Shown here: one piece after another, positions 44,459 to 55,875 of the stretch
Layout of the letters: each line of letters starts with the position of its first letter
Numbering within the stretch: position 1 is the stretch's first letter
Source of the DNA: Propionivibrio limicola
Lineage (GTDB): Bacteria > Pseudomonadota > Gammaproteobacteria > Burkholderiales > Rhodocyclaceae
NCBI RefSeq assembly: GCF_009469695.1
Contig: NZ_SSSR01000010.1
Location: 1 to 64,000, forward strand
Reading direction: 5' to 3'
Length of the DNA stretch: 64,000 bases
Program-made: the position numbers and the translations under genes
Notes under the pieces: generated by a model
What the model saw: the letters and a program-made list of their open reading frames with translations, nothing else
What the model was told of the DNA's origin: nothing
Database searches by the model: none

Positions 44459-45700
44459 TCACGCCGTCTCGACAGCCAGCGTGAGCGCAGGCGCAAGCCG
44501 CGTCTGCAACAGTGCCGTGATGAGGCAGCCGATCCCCGCCGCGCCGACGATCCAGCCCATCGGCCACGGGGTGCCGTCGGCGAACCAGCCAAGCATCGCG
44601 GCGCTCAGAACGCCGCTGCCGTAGTGCATCGCGCCAACGAGCGAGGAGGCAGCACCGGCCTGTCTGGGGAACGAGGCCAGCGCGCTGGCCACCGAGTTGG
44701 CGACGATGAAGCCGCTCACCGACATGAAGCAGAAGATCGGGAGCGCCAACCCCGGAATTCCGCCGAAACCAGACCTCGCGTTGATCGCCAGCACAACACC
44801 GGAAATGGCCGCGATCCAGGAACCGAAACGGAAAATCCGTTCGCTGCCGAAACGCACGACGAGGCGGCTGTTGACGTAGTTGAGCACCATCAGCCCGACG
44901 ACGTTGGCGCCGAACAGGAAACCGTAGATTTCCGGCGACAGGTGGTAGTAGTCGACGTAGGCGAACGGCGTTCCGGCGATGAAGGCGTAGCAGCCGCCGT
45001 AGTAGAAACCGCCGGCGATGGCGTAGATGAGCAGCCGCGGGTCACGCGCCAGCGCCAGATAGCTCACCAGCGTCTCCCGCAGCGGCACGGTGGAACGGCG
45101 CGACGGCGGCAGCGTTTCCGGCAACAGCCAGACGCCGACCAGCGCCGCGACGCCGCACAGCGTCAGCACGAGGAAGATGGCGCGCCACGACCAGAAGGCG
45201 AGAATCTGCCCGCCGAGCAGCGGGCCGACCAGCGGCGCGACGGCCATCATCAGGATCAGCAGCGACAGCATCTGCGCCGAGCGTTCGCGGGCATAAAGGT
45301 CGCGGGCCATGGCACGCGCCAGTACCGGCCCGGCGCAGGCGCCGACAGCCTGCACGACGCGCCATCCCAGCATCTGGCCGATGGTTTCCGAGCCGGCGCA
45401 ACCGAACGAGCCGAGAATGAACAGGACCAGCCCGGCGGCAATCGGCAGGCGACGCCCGATGCGGTCGCTGATCGGCCCCCAGAACAGCTGCCCGAGACTG
45501 AAGCCGATCAGGAAACTGGAAATCGTCAGTTCGACGCGGCCGATGTCGGTATGCAGGTCGCTCACCAGCGTCGGCAGCGCCGGCAGGTACATGTCCGTCG
45601 AAATGGAGGAAAACGACATCAGCGCACTCAGGATGATCAGGATGCGTAGCTCATGGCGGCTTGAGGCGGAAGGTGTTGCGGAGGAGGGGAGGCGGTTCAT
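44459..45700 (-). CDS. MFS drug efflux transporter, Bcr/CflA type
   Basis: 413 aa, 12 predicted helices. The N-terminal helix has STDMYLPALPTL, the Bcr/CflA hallmark, and the MFS motif GPISDRIGRRLPIAAG follows TM2. Motif C is present in RAMARDLYARE and nearby (VVQAVGACAGPVLARAMARD). Proton-driven exporter of small toxic compounds; substrate unknown. Converges with the CMD gene. In the minus direction it follows the ADH at 45767 by 66 bp and may be the last gene of that transcript. Confidence 0.93.
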   Translation of the reverse strand: MNRLPSSATPSASSRHELRILIILSALMSFSSISTDMYLPALPTLVSDLHTDIGRVELTISSFLIGFSLGQLFWGPISDRIGRRLPIAAGLVLFILGSFGCAGSETIGQMLGWRVVQAVGACAGPVLARAMARDLYARERSAQMLSLLILMMAVAPLVGPLLGGQILAFWSWRAIFLVLTLCGVAALVGVWLLPETLPPSRRSTVPLRETLVSYLALARDPRLLIYAIAGGFYYGGCYAFIAGTPFAYVDYYHLSPEIYGFLFGANVVGLMVLNYVNSRLVVRFGSERIFRFGSWIAAISGVVLAINARSGFGGIPGLALPIFCFMSVSGFIVANSVASALASFPRQAGAASSLVGAMHYGSGVLSAAMLGWFADGTPWPMGWIVGAAGIGCLITALLQTRLAPALTLAVETA

Positions 45701-45766
45701 TTTTTTCTTGTGCTGGGATGAGGCGGGCCGCCCGGTTTTCGGCGGACGGCTCGATGGTCAAGGCAA

Positions 45767-46828
45767 TTACTCCGCCTTCAGCGAGGCCATGTCGAGCGAG
45801 AAGCGGTACTTCACGTCGCCCTTGAGCAGGCGCTCGTAGGCTTCGTTGATCTTCTGGATCGGGATGATCTCGACATCGGAAGTGATGTTGTGCTCGCCGC
45901 AGAAATCGAGCATCTCCTGCGTTTCGGCGAGGCCGCCGATAATCGAGCCCGAGAGGCTCTTGCGCCCGAACAGCAGGGCGAACGAGGATATCTCGAACGG
46001 TTTTTCCGGCGCGCCGACCAGCGCGAGGTGGCCGTCGGCCTTGAGCTGGTGCAGGTAGGCGTTGATGTCGTGCGGCGCCGAAACGGCATCGAGGATGAAG
46101 TCGAAGGTGCCGGCGTGCTTGGCCATTTCGTCGGCGTTGCGCGACAGGACGACTTCATGCGCGCCGAGACGCAGCGCGTCGTCCTTCTTGCCCGGCGAGG
46201 TGGTGAACACGACGACGTGCGCACCAAAGGCACGGGCGAATTTCACGCCCATGTGCCCGAGTCCGCCGAGGCCGACAATGCCCACCTTCTGGCCGGGGCC
46301 GACCTTCCAGTGGCGTAACGGCGAATAGGTGGTGATGCCGGCGCAGAGTAGCGGTGCCACACCGGCGAGGTTCAGGTTGGCCGGGATACGCAGGGCGAAG
46401 TGCTCGTCGACGACGATGCTTTCCGAATACCCGCCGTAGGTCACCGGCGCGGTTCCGTGCTTGTCCAGCGAACCGTAGGTCATGACCTGGGTCGGCGAGA
46501 ACTGTTCGTGCCCTTCCTTGCAATGCGGGCAGGAGAGGTCGGCATCGACGAGACAGCCGACGCCGGCGAGATCGCCGACTTTCAGCTTCGTGACAGCCGA
46601 ACCAACCTTGGTGACGCGGCCAACGATTTCATGTCCCGGCACGCACGGATACACCGTGGGCATGACGCTGTGCCATTCGTCGCGGGCATAGTGCAGGTCC
46701 GAGTGGCAGACGCCGCAGAAAAGAATCTCGATCTGCACGTCGCGACCGGTCGGTTCGCGGCGCGGAATCGTATCGGAGGCCAGCGGCGAGGTGGCGCTGG
46801 CGGCGGAATAGGCTTTGGATTTGTACAT
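45767..46828 (-). CDS. Zinc-dependent alcohol dehydrogenase, YahK-like
   Basis: 353 aa cytosolic medium-chain ADH, usually NADPH-dependent aldehyde reductase. Catalytic zinc: CGVCHSDLHYARDEW and GHEIVGRV. The structural-zinc loop is degraded: DADLSCPHCKEGHEQF keeps only two of the four cysteines, unlike the homologue at 41846. NADP site: GIVGLGGLGHMGVKFARAFG. C-terminal SIIGGLAETQEMLDFCGEHN and VKYRFSLDM. ATG 46828 starts MYKSKAYSAASATSPL, the family start. 23 bp after the aldo-keto reductase gene on the same strand. Likely part of an aldehyde-reducing operon. Confidence 0.93.
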   Translation of the reverse strand: MYKSKAYSAASATSPLASDTIPRREPTGRDVQIEILFCGVCHSDLHYARDEWHSVMPTVYPCVPGHEIVGRVTKVGSAVTKLKVGDLAGVGCLVDADLSCPHCKEGHEQFSPTQVMTYGSLDKHGTAPVTYGGYSESIVVDEHFALRIPANLNLAGVAPLLCAGITTYSPLRHWKVGPGQKVGIVGLGGLGHMGVKFARAFGAHVVVFTTSPGKKDDALRLGAHEVVLSRNADEMAKHAGTFDFILDAVSAPHDINAYLHQLKADGHLALVGAPEKPFEISSFALLFGRKSLSGSIIGGLAETQEMLDFCGEHNITSDVEIIPIQKINEAYERLLKGDVKYRFSLDMASLKAE

Positions 46829-46851
46829 GAGAGGCTTCAGATGGATTGGTA

Positions 46852-49679
<2,828 letters not shown>

Positions 49680-49849
49680 CTGTAACTCCTTTGAACACAA
49701 GCCAGCCATCGTGACCGTTGGAGGGAAGTTACAGCGAAAACCGCACGCGATTAAGATGGGTAATCTGCATGGAGTTATGAGCAAATTTCATTAATACGAT
49801 CGTTTTCAGTCAGTTTCTCCAAGGGTGGGTAAGCCTCGGTCCTGAACGG

Positions 49850-50080
49850 TCATGGCTTATTAACCCCGAGGCTGCAGCGCAATTCCCGGTCCGGTTGCAA
49901 TGCCAGTTTGACGACCAGATCGGCGACGCTCTTGCGCGATACCACTTCGCCGCCGTTCTTGAATGCTTCGCCTTTTTGCGTCGTTTCGTAATCGAGATCG
50001 GACTGCTCGATGACGCGGGCCGCTTTCCGATACGGATCAAGGATGCTTGAGTATTTCTCGCCGGGGACTTCATCGTAAAT
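49850..50080 (-). pseudogene. C-terminal stub of an NmrA/SDR-type NAD(P)-binding protein
   Basis: Read on the minus strand from 50080, the residues IYDEVPGEKYSSILDPYRKA, then ARVIEQSDLDYETTQKGEAF and VVSRKSVADLVVKLAL, ending SLGVNKP, match the C-terminal third of NAD(P)H-binding SDR-like proteins. Compared with relatives, about 20-25 residues (the LRPAWLT region expected between DLDY and ETTQKGEAF) seem deleted in frame. Sequence upstream of 50080 on this strand is not homologous because the plus-strand AKR stub starts there. Confidence 0.7.
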
Positions 50081-50337
50081 GGGCGAAGCGCAAGGAAGCC
50101 ACGCCGGCGCAGATCGCGCTGGGCTGGTTGCTGGCTCAACGCCCGTGGATCGTGCCGATCCCCGGAACGACCAGCATTCAGCACCTCGACGAGGATATCG
50201 GCGCACTGACGGTGGAATTCACGCCGGACGAACTGCGCGAGTTCAACGCATCGCTCGCGAAAATCGAGATTCACGGCGAGCGGCTGCGCAAGGAACTGCT
50301 CGTGATGTCGGGACGCGAGGCGCCGCCGAAGAAGTAG
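50080..50337 (+). pseudogene. C-terminal stub of an aldo-keto reductase
   Basis: From 50080 the plus strand encodes KRKEATPAQIALGWLLAQRP and [20 protein letters not shown], the NADPH-binding C-terminus of AKRs like those at 35634 and 46852, ending at the stop 50335-50337. The first 240 or so residues, including the catalytic tetrad, are absent. It is joined head-to-head with the SDR stub at 49850-50080, which marks a deletion between two formerly divergent or inverted genes. Confidence 0.8.
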
Positions 50338-50451
50338 CCAAGCGTAGCCAGCCGCATGACTTGACGTGCCGCATTGATCGAATGCGGCACGTCGCATGTT
50401 CTGGTAAGACAATACGCGAACTCAGATCAAGATCGAGATGTCGGATACCCC

Positions 50452-51228
50452 ATGAAGAGAGTTCAGCGCATCACATCCGCTTTTTCCGCAATCCTTTGCC
50501 TGTCTTTCGGCCTCAGTCTGGCCGACGTCGCTCTGTCAGGCGACAGGCCGGAAAACCGCAGTTGGCAGACGGCGCCGCGCCACTCGGCGGGGATCGCTCC
50601 GGATCCAGTCCGGCAGGCGGATGTCGCCATCGTGCAGGTTTACTCCGCCGCAACGTATGGCTGGCGCGGTCTGGTGGCGCACCACCCTTGGATCATCTTC
50701 AAGCGAACCGGGGAAACCGCTTTCACCCGCTATGACGTGATCGGCTGGCGCGGCAGCGCCGTGGTTCAGCGCAACTACGCGCTGCCCGACGGGCTCTGGT
50801 ACGGGGCGACGCCCGAGCTACTGGTCGATCACCGCGGCGACGGGGTCGATGCCATGATCGACGAGATCGAAGCGGCCATCAAAGGCTACCCCTACGCGGA
50901 TACCTATCGCAGTTATCCGGGACCGAACAGCAACACGTTTCTCGCCCACATCGGACGGGAAGTGCCTGCGCTCAAGCTCGACCTGCCCGCCAACGCGGTC
51001 GGCAAGGATTACCGCCTGCTCGGCAATCCAGTGGGGTTGTCACCTTCAGGAAGCGGTGTGCAGTTCTCCCTTCTCGGCTTGCTGGGCGCCAGCGTCGGCC
51101 TTCAGGAAGGCGTCGAACTCAACGTGCTGGGGCTGAATTTCGGGTTCGATTTCAACAGCGTGGGGGTCCGCTTGCCGTTCATTGGCCGGATCGGCCTGGA
51201 CGACACGACGGTTTCGCATCGCCCGTAG
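50452..51228 (+). CDS. DUF3750 protein, exported
   Basis: 258 aa with a Sec-type signal (SAFSAILCLSFGLSLADVAL). The DUF3750 blocks are visible: AIVQVYSAATYGWRGLVAHH, PWIIFKRTGETAFTRYDVIG, ALPDGLWYGATPELLVD and YPYADTYRSYPGPNSNTFLA. The His in HHPWI and the GPNSNTF motif recall papain-like/LRAT-style hydrolase folds, but activity is not known. ATG 50452 is used. The gene is tail-to-tail with the DUF4405 gene and overlaps it by 50 bp. The short gap upstream holds the AKR stub. Confidence 0.88.
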   Translation: MKRVQRITSAFSAILCLSFGLSLADVALSGDRPENRSWQTAPRHSAGIAPDPVRQADVAIVQVYSAATYGWRGLVAHHPWIIFKRTGETAFTRYDVIGWRGSAVVQRNYALPDGLWYGATPELLVDHRGDGVDAMIDEIEAAIKGYPYADTYRSYPGPNSNTFLAHIGREVPALKLDLPANAVGKDYRLLGNPVGLSPSGSGVQFSLLGLLGASVGLQEGVELNVLGLNFGFDFNSVGVRLPFIGRIGLDDTTVSHRP

Positions 51229-51967
51229 TCATTGAAAGTGCTTCCGTCAATTTCCGCCGTGCGGGGGTAGGGCGCTGTTTCATGGTGGCGCTGGCGCTGC
51301 TTCGTTCTTTCTGCGACCACTTCAGGACATAGTGCGTCAGGCACACATAGACGCCGATGATGGCCAGGTATTGCGCGAAGTAGAGGACGATAGAGAGAAC
51401 CGACTCGTCGAAATTCCAGTAGTCGAACGAAAAATAGGCGATCAGCTTGGCGTAGAGATTGCGTTCGAGCGACGCATGGACGCCGTAGGCAGCGATCAGC
51501 GCGGCCGCGCAGCGCGAAAGCATCGTACGCCAGCGGCTGCTCGCCGAAATGCCGCCCCTCTTGCGCATTTCGGCCATGATCAACCGCCAGTGCATGCCCA
51601 GATGGATCGACATCAAGACCAGAAACCAGTAGGCCGACGTGGTGTGAATCTCCCGTGGCAGGAAATCGCCCTCGACACCCAGCAGCCCGCCGATCAGGCG
51701 CGAATTCACCAACCCGCTGACGACAAGTGTCAACGTCGTCGCCAGAACGAGCAGATTGACGGCGATACTGACAATCCGGCGCCCGTTGTACTTGCCATTC
51801 AACAAGGTGGCATACCACCGGCCGTTGAGCGCAAGGTTGTGAACGAGGAAAAAACCGAGCACGACGAAGCCGATCAGTTCATGCACCGTGTTGCCGGTCA
51901 ATTGGTAGGCAAACGCGAGCAGGATCAAGACCGTCATGATCAGATCGATGGCGAGTTTCTTCAGCAC
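51179..51967 (-). CDS. DUF4405 membrane protein, probable heme-b protein
   Basis: 262 aa with four or five predicted membrane helices. DUF4405 proteins look like cytochrome b561-type four-helix bundles. Histidines placed as axial-ligand candidates are in NTVHELIGF, FLVHNLAL, REIHTTSAYW and SIHLGMHW, two pairs on opposing helices. It is the last gene of a run with flavodoxin and cyclophilin-like genes (gap 38 bp). It could pass electrons across the inner membrane to the exported flavodoxin; that is inference. The C-terminal 50 bp overlap the convergent DUF3750 gene. Confidence 0.85.
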   Translation of the reverse strand: MLKKLAIDLIMTVLILLAFAYQLTGNTVHELIGFVVLGFFLVHNLALNGRWYATLLNGKYNGRRIVSIAVNLLVLATTLTLVVSGLVNSRLIGGLLGVEGDFLPREIHTTSAYWFLVLMSIHLGMHWRLIMAEMRKRGGISASSRWRTMLSRCAAALIAAYGVHASLERNLYAKLIAYFSFDYWNFDESVLSIVLYFAQYLAIIGVYVCLTHYVLKWSQKERSSASATMKQRPTPARRKLTEALSMTTGDAKPSCRPGRSGQ

Positions 51968-52005
51968 GATTCAGCCTTGTCCGTGAGAGTGGGGGAGGGC
52001 AGCCC

Positions 52006-52452
52006 TTATTTGGCAACCTCAATCCGCATGTCGACCGACTCATCCAGCGCATCGAACGCCTTCAGATCGGAGGTGACCTTTCCCATCACGATCAGGTCGG
52101 AAAGCGAGGTATTGCCGGTATCGTTGAAGAACACTGCGAACGATCCGCCCGGCGCCCAGTAAGCCACGTCGCCGTTCGCGAAGCGGTTTCGTTTCGGCGC
52201 GTCCTCGGAAAGGCGGTTGGCCACCTTCCCGTAGTATTCCCGGTGGCCCCAGCGGGTCATTTTCATGGTGACGGGCAGCGACTTGATGAAGTCTCGCGTG
52301 GTTGCGCTGTCGTCCAGCGTGGCCGCGATGACTGTGTTGCCTACTGTCATCGTAATCTGCGTCGCAGCGGCCGCTGATCCCGTCATCGGACCGGCCAGCA
52401 GTGCGCAGGCGGCACTGCCCAGCAACACCATCTTTGCCATCTTGCGTTTCAT
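52006..52452 (-). CDS. Exported cyclophilin-like-fold protein
   Basis: 148 aa with a Sec signal (KMVLLGSAACALLAGPMTGS). The mature part begins TQITMTVGNTVIAATLDDSA and contains FIKSLPVTMKMTRWGHREYY, FANGDVAYWAPGGSFAVFF and SDLIVMGKV, the pattern of the small cyclophilin-like family (PF18050 type). This family often lies beside flavodoxin or aldo-keto reductase genes in other bacteria (recalled). Here the flavodoxin stop is 13 bp upstream and DUF4405 38 bp downstream. Prolyl isomerase activity is not shown for the family. Confidence 0.87.
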   Translation of the reverse strand: MKRKMAKMVLLGSAACALLAGPMTGSAAAATQITMTVGNTVIAATLDDSATTRDFIKSLPVTMKMTRWGHREYYGKVANRLSEDAPKRNRFANGDVAYWAPGGSFAVFFNDTGNTSLSDLIVMGKVTSDLKAFDALDESVDMRIEVAK

Positions 52453-52465
52453 GCCTTGCTACCTC

Positions 52466-53128
52466 CTAGACCGTCATTCCGAGTTTGCGTAACCACTCGT
52501 CCACTTCGCGCCGGGAGGAATCCGATCTGACGGTACTGTTGTTGCCGCCCCGCAGGGCGATGCCATCCAGAATACGTGCCTTCGGACAAAGCGATTTCAT
52601 GTCCGTCACGCTGCGCCCGAGGTGGCTGCCTTCGTGCGTGCAGAACGGGATCAGCGTCTTGCCGGCAAAATCGTATTTCTCGAAGAAGCTGAAAAAGGCC
52701 ATCGGGAACGTGCCCCACCAGTTCGGGTAGCCGACGAAAACCGTGTCGTAGGCCCCCATGTTCTGGACTTCGGCGGTCAGTTGAGGGCGGAAATTGGCCT
52801 CCAGTTCGCGCTTGGCCTGATCGGTGGTTGCCCGGTATTCCTTGGGATAGGAATGGACAGTGCGGAGTTCGAACATTTCGCCGCCAACACGCTGCTGGAT
52901 CTGATTGGCCAATTCACGGGTGTTGCCGGTTCGTGAGTAATAGGCGATCAGAATTTTTCGCTTCGTGTTTTCCGCAGCAAAAGCGGAGGAAACGATCGGG
53001 CTGGCAACGCCTGCGACAAGGCCGGCAGCGGTGGCCTTGAGTAGCTTTCTTCGGCGCTCGTCTTGCGGCTTCTCCGGATCGGGGATCAATGTGCAATTGC
53101 TGGGCGTGTTGTCAGAATCTCGTTTCAT
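52466..53128 (-). CDS. Tat-exported flavodoxin
   Basis: 220 aa. The N-terminus has a Tat signal (RRRKLLKATAAGLVAGVASP, cleavage near AFAA). The flavodoxin domain starts KILIAYYSRTGNTRELAN, the FMN-phosphate loop, and continues VFVGYPNWWGTFPMAFFSFF and IPFCTHEGSHLGRS, typical of flavodoxin_4-type proteins. Export of folded FMN-loaded protein is what Tat would provide. First gene of the flavodoxin / cyclophilin-like / DUF4405 operon and divergent from a LysR gene (162 bp). It is probably a periplasmic electron carrier; its partners are unknown. Confidence 0.92.
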   Translation of the reverse strand: MKRDSDNTPSNCTLIPDPEKPQDERRRKLLKATAAGLVAGVASPIVSSAFAAENTKRKILIAYYSRTGNTRELANQIQQRVGGEMFELRTVHSYPKEYRATTDQAKRELEANFRPQLTAEVQNMGAYDTVFVGYPNWWGTFPMAFFSFFEKYDFAGKTLIPFCTHEGSHLGRSVTDMKSLCPKARILDGIALRGGNNSTVRSDSSRREVDEWLRKLGMTV

Positions 53129-53290
53129 TGGCTATGTCTTTCAAATCGCCGGAGTGGGTATTTCCTGGCGCGGTTTCGGTTCTGCCAACTCGGCATTGGC
53201 TTGATTTCAGAGGCAAACAGGAATTTACCAGCGGGGCTCGACCACGATTAGATAGTAGAATCCGCATGAACCTATAAGCTGAGTTCATCA

Positions 53291-54220
53291 ATGCCTCACC
53301 CAAACTTCAATGATCTTCTGGCTTTTGTCATGGTGGCGCGCGAGGGAAGTTTTACCCGTGCGGCGGCCCAACTGGGCGTGTCCCAATCAGCGCTTAGCTA
53401 CACCATTCGCGGATTGGAGGCGCGGCTCGGCCTTCGGTTGCTGACTCGAACAACTCGCAGCGTTTCTCCCACCGAAGCCGGAGAACGCCTGCTCAAAACC
53501 CTGGCTCCGCGATTTGAGGAGATTGAGGCGGAACTGGCCGCCCTGAGCGAACTCAAGGAGAAGCCTGCCGGCACGATCCGCATCACGACGGCCGAGCACG
53601 CGGCTGACAGCATTCTCTGGCCAAAGCTATCCAAACTTCTAGCCGAATACCCGGACATCAAGGTCGAAATCAACCTGAATTACGGCTTGACCGATATCGT
53701 GGCGCAGCGGTTCGATGCGGGCGTGCGCTTGGGCGACCAGGTCGAGAAGGACATGATCGCGGTTCGAATCGCGCCGGAGTTGCGCATGGCCGTTGTCGGA
53801 TCGCCGGCCTATTTCTCGAAGCGGCGAATACCTGAAACGCCGCAGGACCTCGCGACGCACGATTGCATCGGACTGCGCCTGCCGACATACGACAGTCTGC
53901 TTCCTTGGGAATTCGAGCGAGACGGCCATGTACTGAAGGTGCGCGCACAAGGTCAGTGGTTGTTCAATACCGGCACGTCGATACGTCGGGCCGCCCTGGC
54001 GGGATGTGGGCTGGCCTATCTTCCAATGGATATGGTCGAGCCGCACGTAGCCGAAGGTAGCCTTGTGTCAGTGCTTGGGGAGTGGTGCCCGCAGTTTCCG
54101 GGATACCACCTTTACTATCCGAGCCGTCGCCAATCGTCACCCGCGTTCAAGCTGGTTGTTGATGCTTTGCGTTGGGACCCAATACCGGGCATGCCTGATC
54201 CAGCCTCGGCGAAATCATGA
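53291..54220 (+). CDS. LysR-family regulator
   Basis: 309 aa. HTH: FVMVAREGSFTRAAAQLGVS, then QSALSYTIRGLEARLGLRLL and RTTRSVSPTEAGERLL. The effector domain starts near residue 91 (GTIRITTAEHAADSILWPKL). A close paralogue of the LysR gene at 40807. Divergent from the flavodoxin operon and the likely regulator of it. Downstream, 19 bp beyond its stop, begins the convergent Crp/Fnr gene end. Confidence 0.93.
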   Translation: MPHPNFNDLLAFVMVAREGSFTRAAAQLGVSQSALSYTIRGLEARLGLRLLTRTTRSVSPTEAGERLLKTLAPRFEEIEAELAALSELKEKPAGTIRITTAEHAADSILWPKLSKLLAEYPDIKVEINLNYGLTDIVAQRFDAGVRLGDQVEKDMIAVRIAPELRMAVVGSPAYFSKRRIPETPQDLATHDCIGLRLPTYDSLLPWEFERDGHVLKVRAQGQWLFNTGTSIRRAALAGCGLAYLPMDMVEPHVAEGSLVSVLGEWCPQFPGYHLYYPSRRQSSPAFKLVVDALRWDPIPGMPDPASAKS

Positions 54221-54239
54221 CAAAAGAGGACGAGCGTAA

Positions 54240-54986
54240 TTACTTCATCGTCCCATCGTAGGTAGCCACATCGGTTTTGTAGCATCCGCAGGAGGCGCGC
54301 TCCAAACCGTTGCGGTCGAGGATTTTCACCTCGCCACGCCGATAGCTGATCAATTTTCGATTTTGTAGCGAAGAGGCGGCCTTGGTGACTCCGACACGGC
54401 GCACGCCAAGCATGCAGGCCAGGTATTCGTGCGTCACATGAAACTCATCCGACTGCGCCCGATCCTGTGTCATCAGCAGCCAGCGGGCTGGTCGAGTCTC
54501 CACGACATGGAAACGTGTGCAGACAGCCGTTTGCGCGAGTTGCCCCATCAATACATAGAGATAGCGTTTCAGCAGTTTTTGAAGCGCCGGACTAAGTTCG
54601 AGTTCACGGCAAAAAGGCGCCACATCCATGCGCAAGGCGGTGCCCTTTCCCTGCACGATGGCGTGCAGCGGTGATACATCCACTCCGAGTACCAGAGAAA
54701 TCCCGAGCATTCCTTCGTTACCGACCAACCCCACTTCCAGGCCGGGGCGGCCATCGATCGATGCAACCAAGGAAATGAAGCTTTCCGTGGGAAAGTAAAC
54801 GTGACGAATACGTTCGCCGGGCTTGTTCAGAACTTCGGCAAACAGCAAGTCGACCGGTTCGCAACCTGCCATGAATCGCAGGTGGTCTTTGTGTGGAAGA
54901 GCGGCAAGTAGACGGTTCTTGGCAGGTGCAGGGTGGGTGTGCTCCACGTCGATTCTCCTGACTTTGACGAACAGGGCAAGCGGCAC
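54240..54986 (-). CDS. Crp/Fnr-family regulator
   Basis: 248 aa. The N-terminal part is a cNMP-like beta-barrel: [20 protein letters not shown], then [20 protein letters not shown], a degenerate phosphate-binding cassette. The C-terminal HTH_Crp is [20 protein letters not shown], then [19 protein letters not shown]. The four-Cys pattern of Fnr is absent, so oxygen sensing by [4Fe-4S] is not expected. Close paralogue of the gene at 55156. A 20-bp palindrome lies about 100 bp upstream at 55087-55106. It likely controls the stress island to the right. Confidence 0.9.
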   Translation of the reverse strand: MPLALFVKVRRIDVEHTHPAPAKNRLLAALPHKDHLRFMAGCEPVDLLFAEVLNKPGERIRHVYFPTESFISLVASIDGRPGLEVGLVGNEGMLGISLVLGVDVSPLHAIVQGKGTALRMDVAPFCRELELSPALQKLLKRYLYVLMGQLAQTAVCTRFHVVETRPARWLLMTQDRAQSDEFHVTHEYLACMLGVRRVGVTKAASSLQNRKLISYRRGEVKILDRNGLERASCGCYKTDVATYDGTMK

Positions 54987-55086
54987 ATGGATAAATTGCG
55001 ATGCAATCCCGATGTCGGATGCGGACTCGGGGCAAACGGTTTCCCCGACAGAATTTTCGTCATTGTGGAGTGAAGACCGGAGAATG

Positions 55087-55106
55087 TATGGGCGCTAGCG
55101 CACATA
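55087..55106. promoter_or_regulatory. Near-perfect 20-bp palindrome, putative Crp/Fnr operator
   Basis: TATGGGCGCTAGCGCACATA has one mismatched pair; the right half reads AGCGCACATA, its complement TATGTGCGCT. It lies upstream of the minus-strand Crp/Fnr gene at 54240-54986. Related sites occur at 55967, 57537, 60786, 60853 and 60918. Confidence 0.65.
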
Positions 55107-55132
55107 ACACGATCAAGTATCGGCGGAAGGAT

Positions 55133-55142
55133 CCCCCCCCCC
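55133..55142. repeat. C10 homopolymer tract
   Basis: Ten consecutive C in the gap between the two Crp/Fnr genes, followed by the short hairpin CCCGC-GAAAAT-GCGGG. Tracts this long are prone to slippage during replication and sequencing. It lies 13 nt before the stop of the 55156 gene on its 3' side. Confidence 0.6.
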
Positions 55143-55155
55143 GCGAAAATGCGGG

Positions 55156-55875
55156 TTACGAAGCGATTTTGTCTGGCAGCAGACGCTCTGACTCTTTCTT
55201 GACGACCGCGTAGCATTCGCAGACCCGCGCTTCCAGGCCCGGCCGGTCGAGTACGGTGATGCGGCCACGGTGGTACTCGATCAAGCCGGCCTTCTGCACG
55301 TTACCAGCCGCCTCCGTGACTCCTTCGCGGCGCACGCCGAGCATATTGGCGATCAGTTCCTGCGTCATGACCAGTTCGTTGGTGGGCAAGCGGTCGAGGC
55401 TCAGCAACAGCCAGCGGCAGAACTGTTGATCCAGTGAATGGTGGCGGTTGCATACCGCCGTCTGGGCCATTTGCGTCAGCAGCGACTGGGTGTAGCGCAG
55501 CAGCAGATGCTGCATCGGACCGGCGCGATAGAACTCATTTTTCAACATCTGCCCAGGTAACCGGTAAGCCTCCCCGGCGCTTTGTACAACGGCCCGGCTG
55601 GGGGTGGTTTCACCGCCCATGAACAGCGATACGCCGACGATTCCTTCGTTGCCGACAATCGCAATCTCGGTCGATGCACCGTCTTCCATGACGTAGAGCA
55701 ACGATACGATGGCCGTGGTTGGAAAATAGACGTGGCGCATTTGAACGCCGGATTCGTAAAGCACATGGCCGAGCGGCATCGGAACCGCTTCCAGGTATGG
55801 CAACAAGCGCGCGTATTCGTCTGCCGGCAGGGCGGCGAGAAGGTGGCTTTGGCGCGGCGAATCAAGCGTTGGCAT
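55156..55875 (-). CDS. Crp/Fnr-family regulator
   Basis: 239 aa. Effector-domain block MRHVYFPTTAIVSLLYVMED, then EIAIVGNEGIVGVSLFMGGE; DNA-binding HTH ELIANMLGVRREGVTEAAGN and LIEYHRGRITVLDRPGLEAR. Two late cysteines (VCECYAVV) occur at the end but no Fnr-type N-terminal cluster. Paralogue of the 54240 gene, 169 bp away and in the same direction. Divergent from the cfa gene; a palindrome at 55967-55984 lies in between. Probably a regulator of envelope or general stress; the signal is unknown. Confidence 0.92.
   Translation of the reverse strand: MPTLDSPRQSHLLAALPADEYARLLPYLEAVPMPLGHVLYESGVQMRHVYFPTTAIVSLLYVMEDGASTEIAIVGNEGIVGVSLFMGGETTPSRAVVQSAGEAYRLPGQMLKNEFYRAGPMQHLLLRYTQSLLTQMAQTAVCNRHHSLDQQFCRWLLLSLDRLPTNELVMTQELIANMLGVRREGVTEAAGNVQKAGLIEYHRGRITVLDRPGLEARVCECYAVVKKESERLLPDKIAS

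Noticed and set aside
54240-55875. Calling either Crp/Fnr protein an FNR oxygen sensor
   Set aside because: The N-terminal cysteine cluster for [4Fe-4S] is missing in both.
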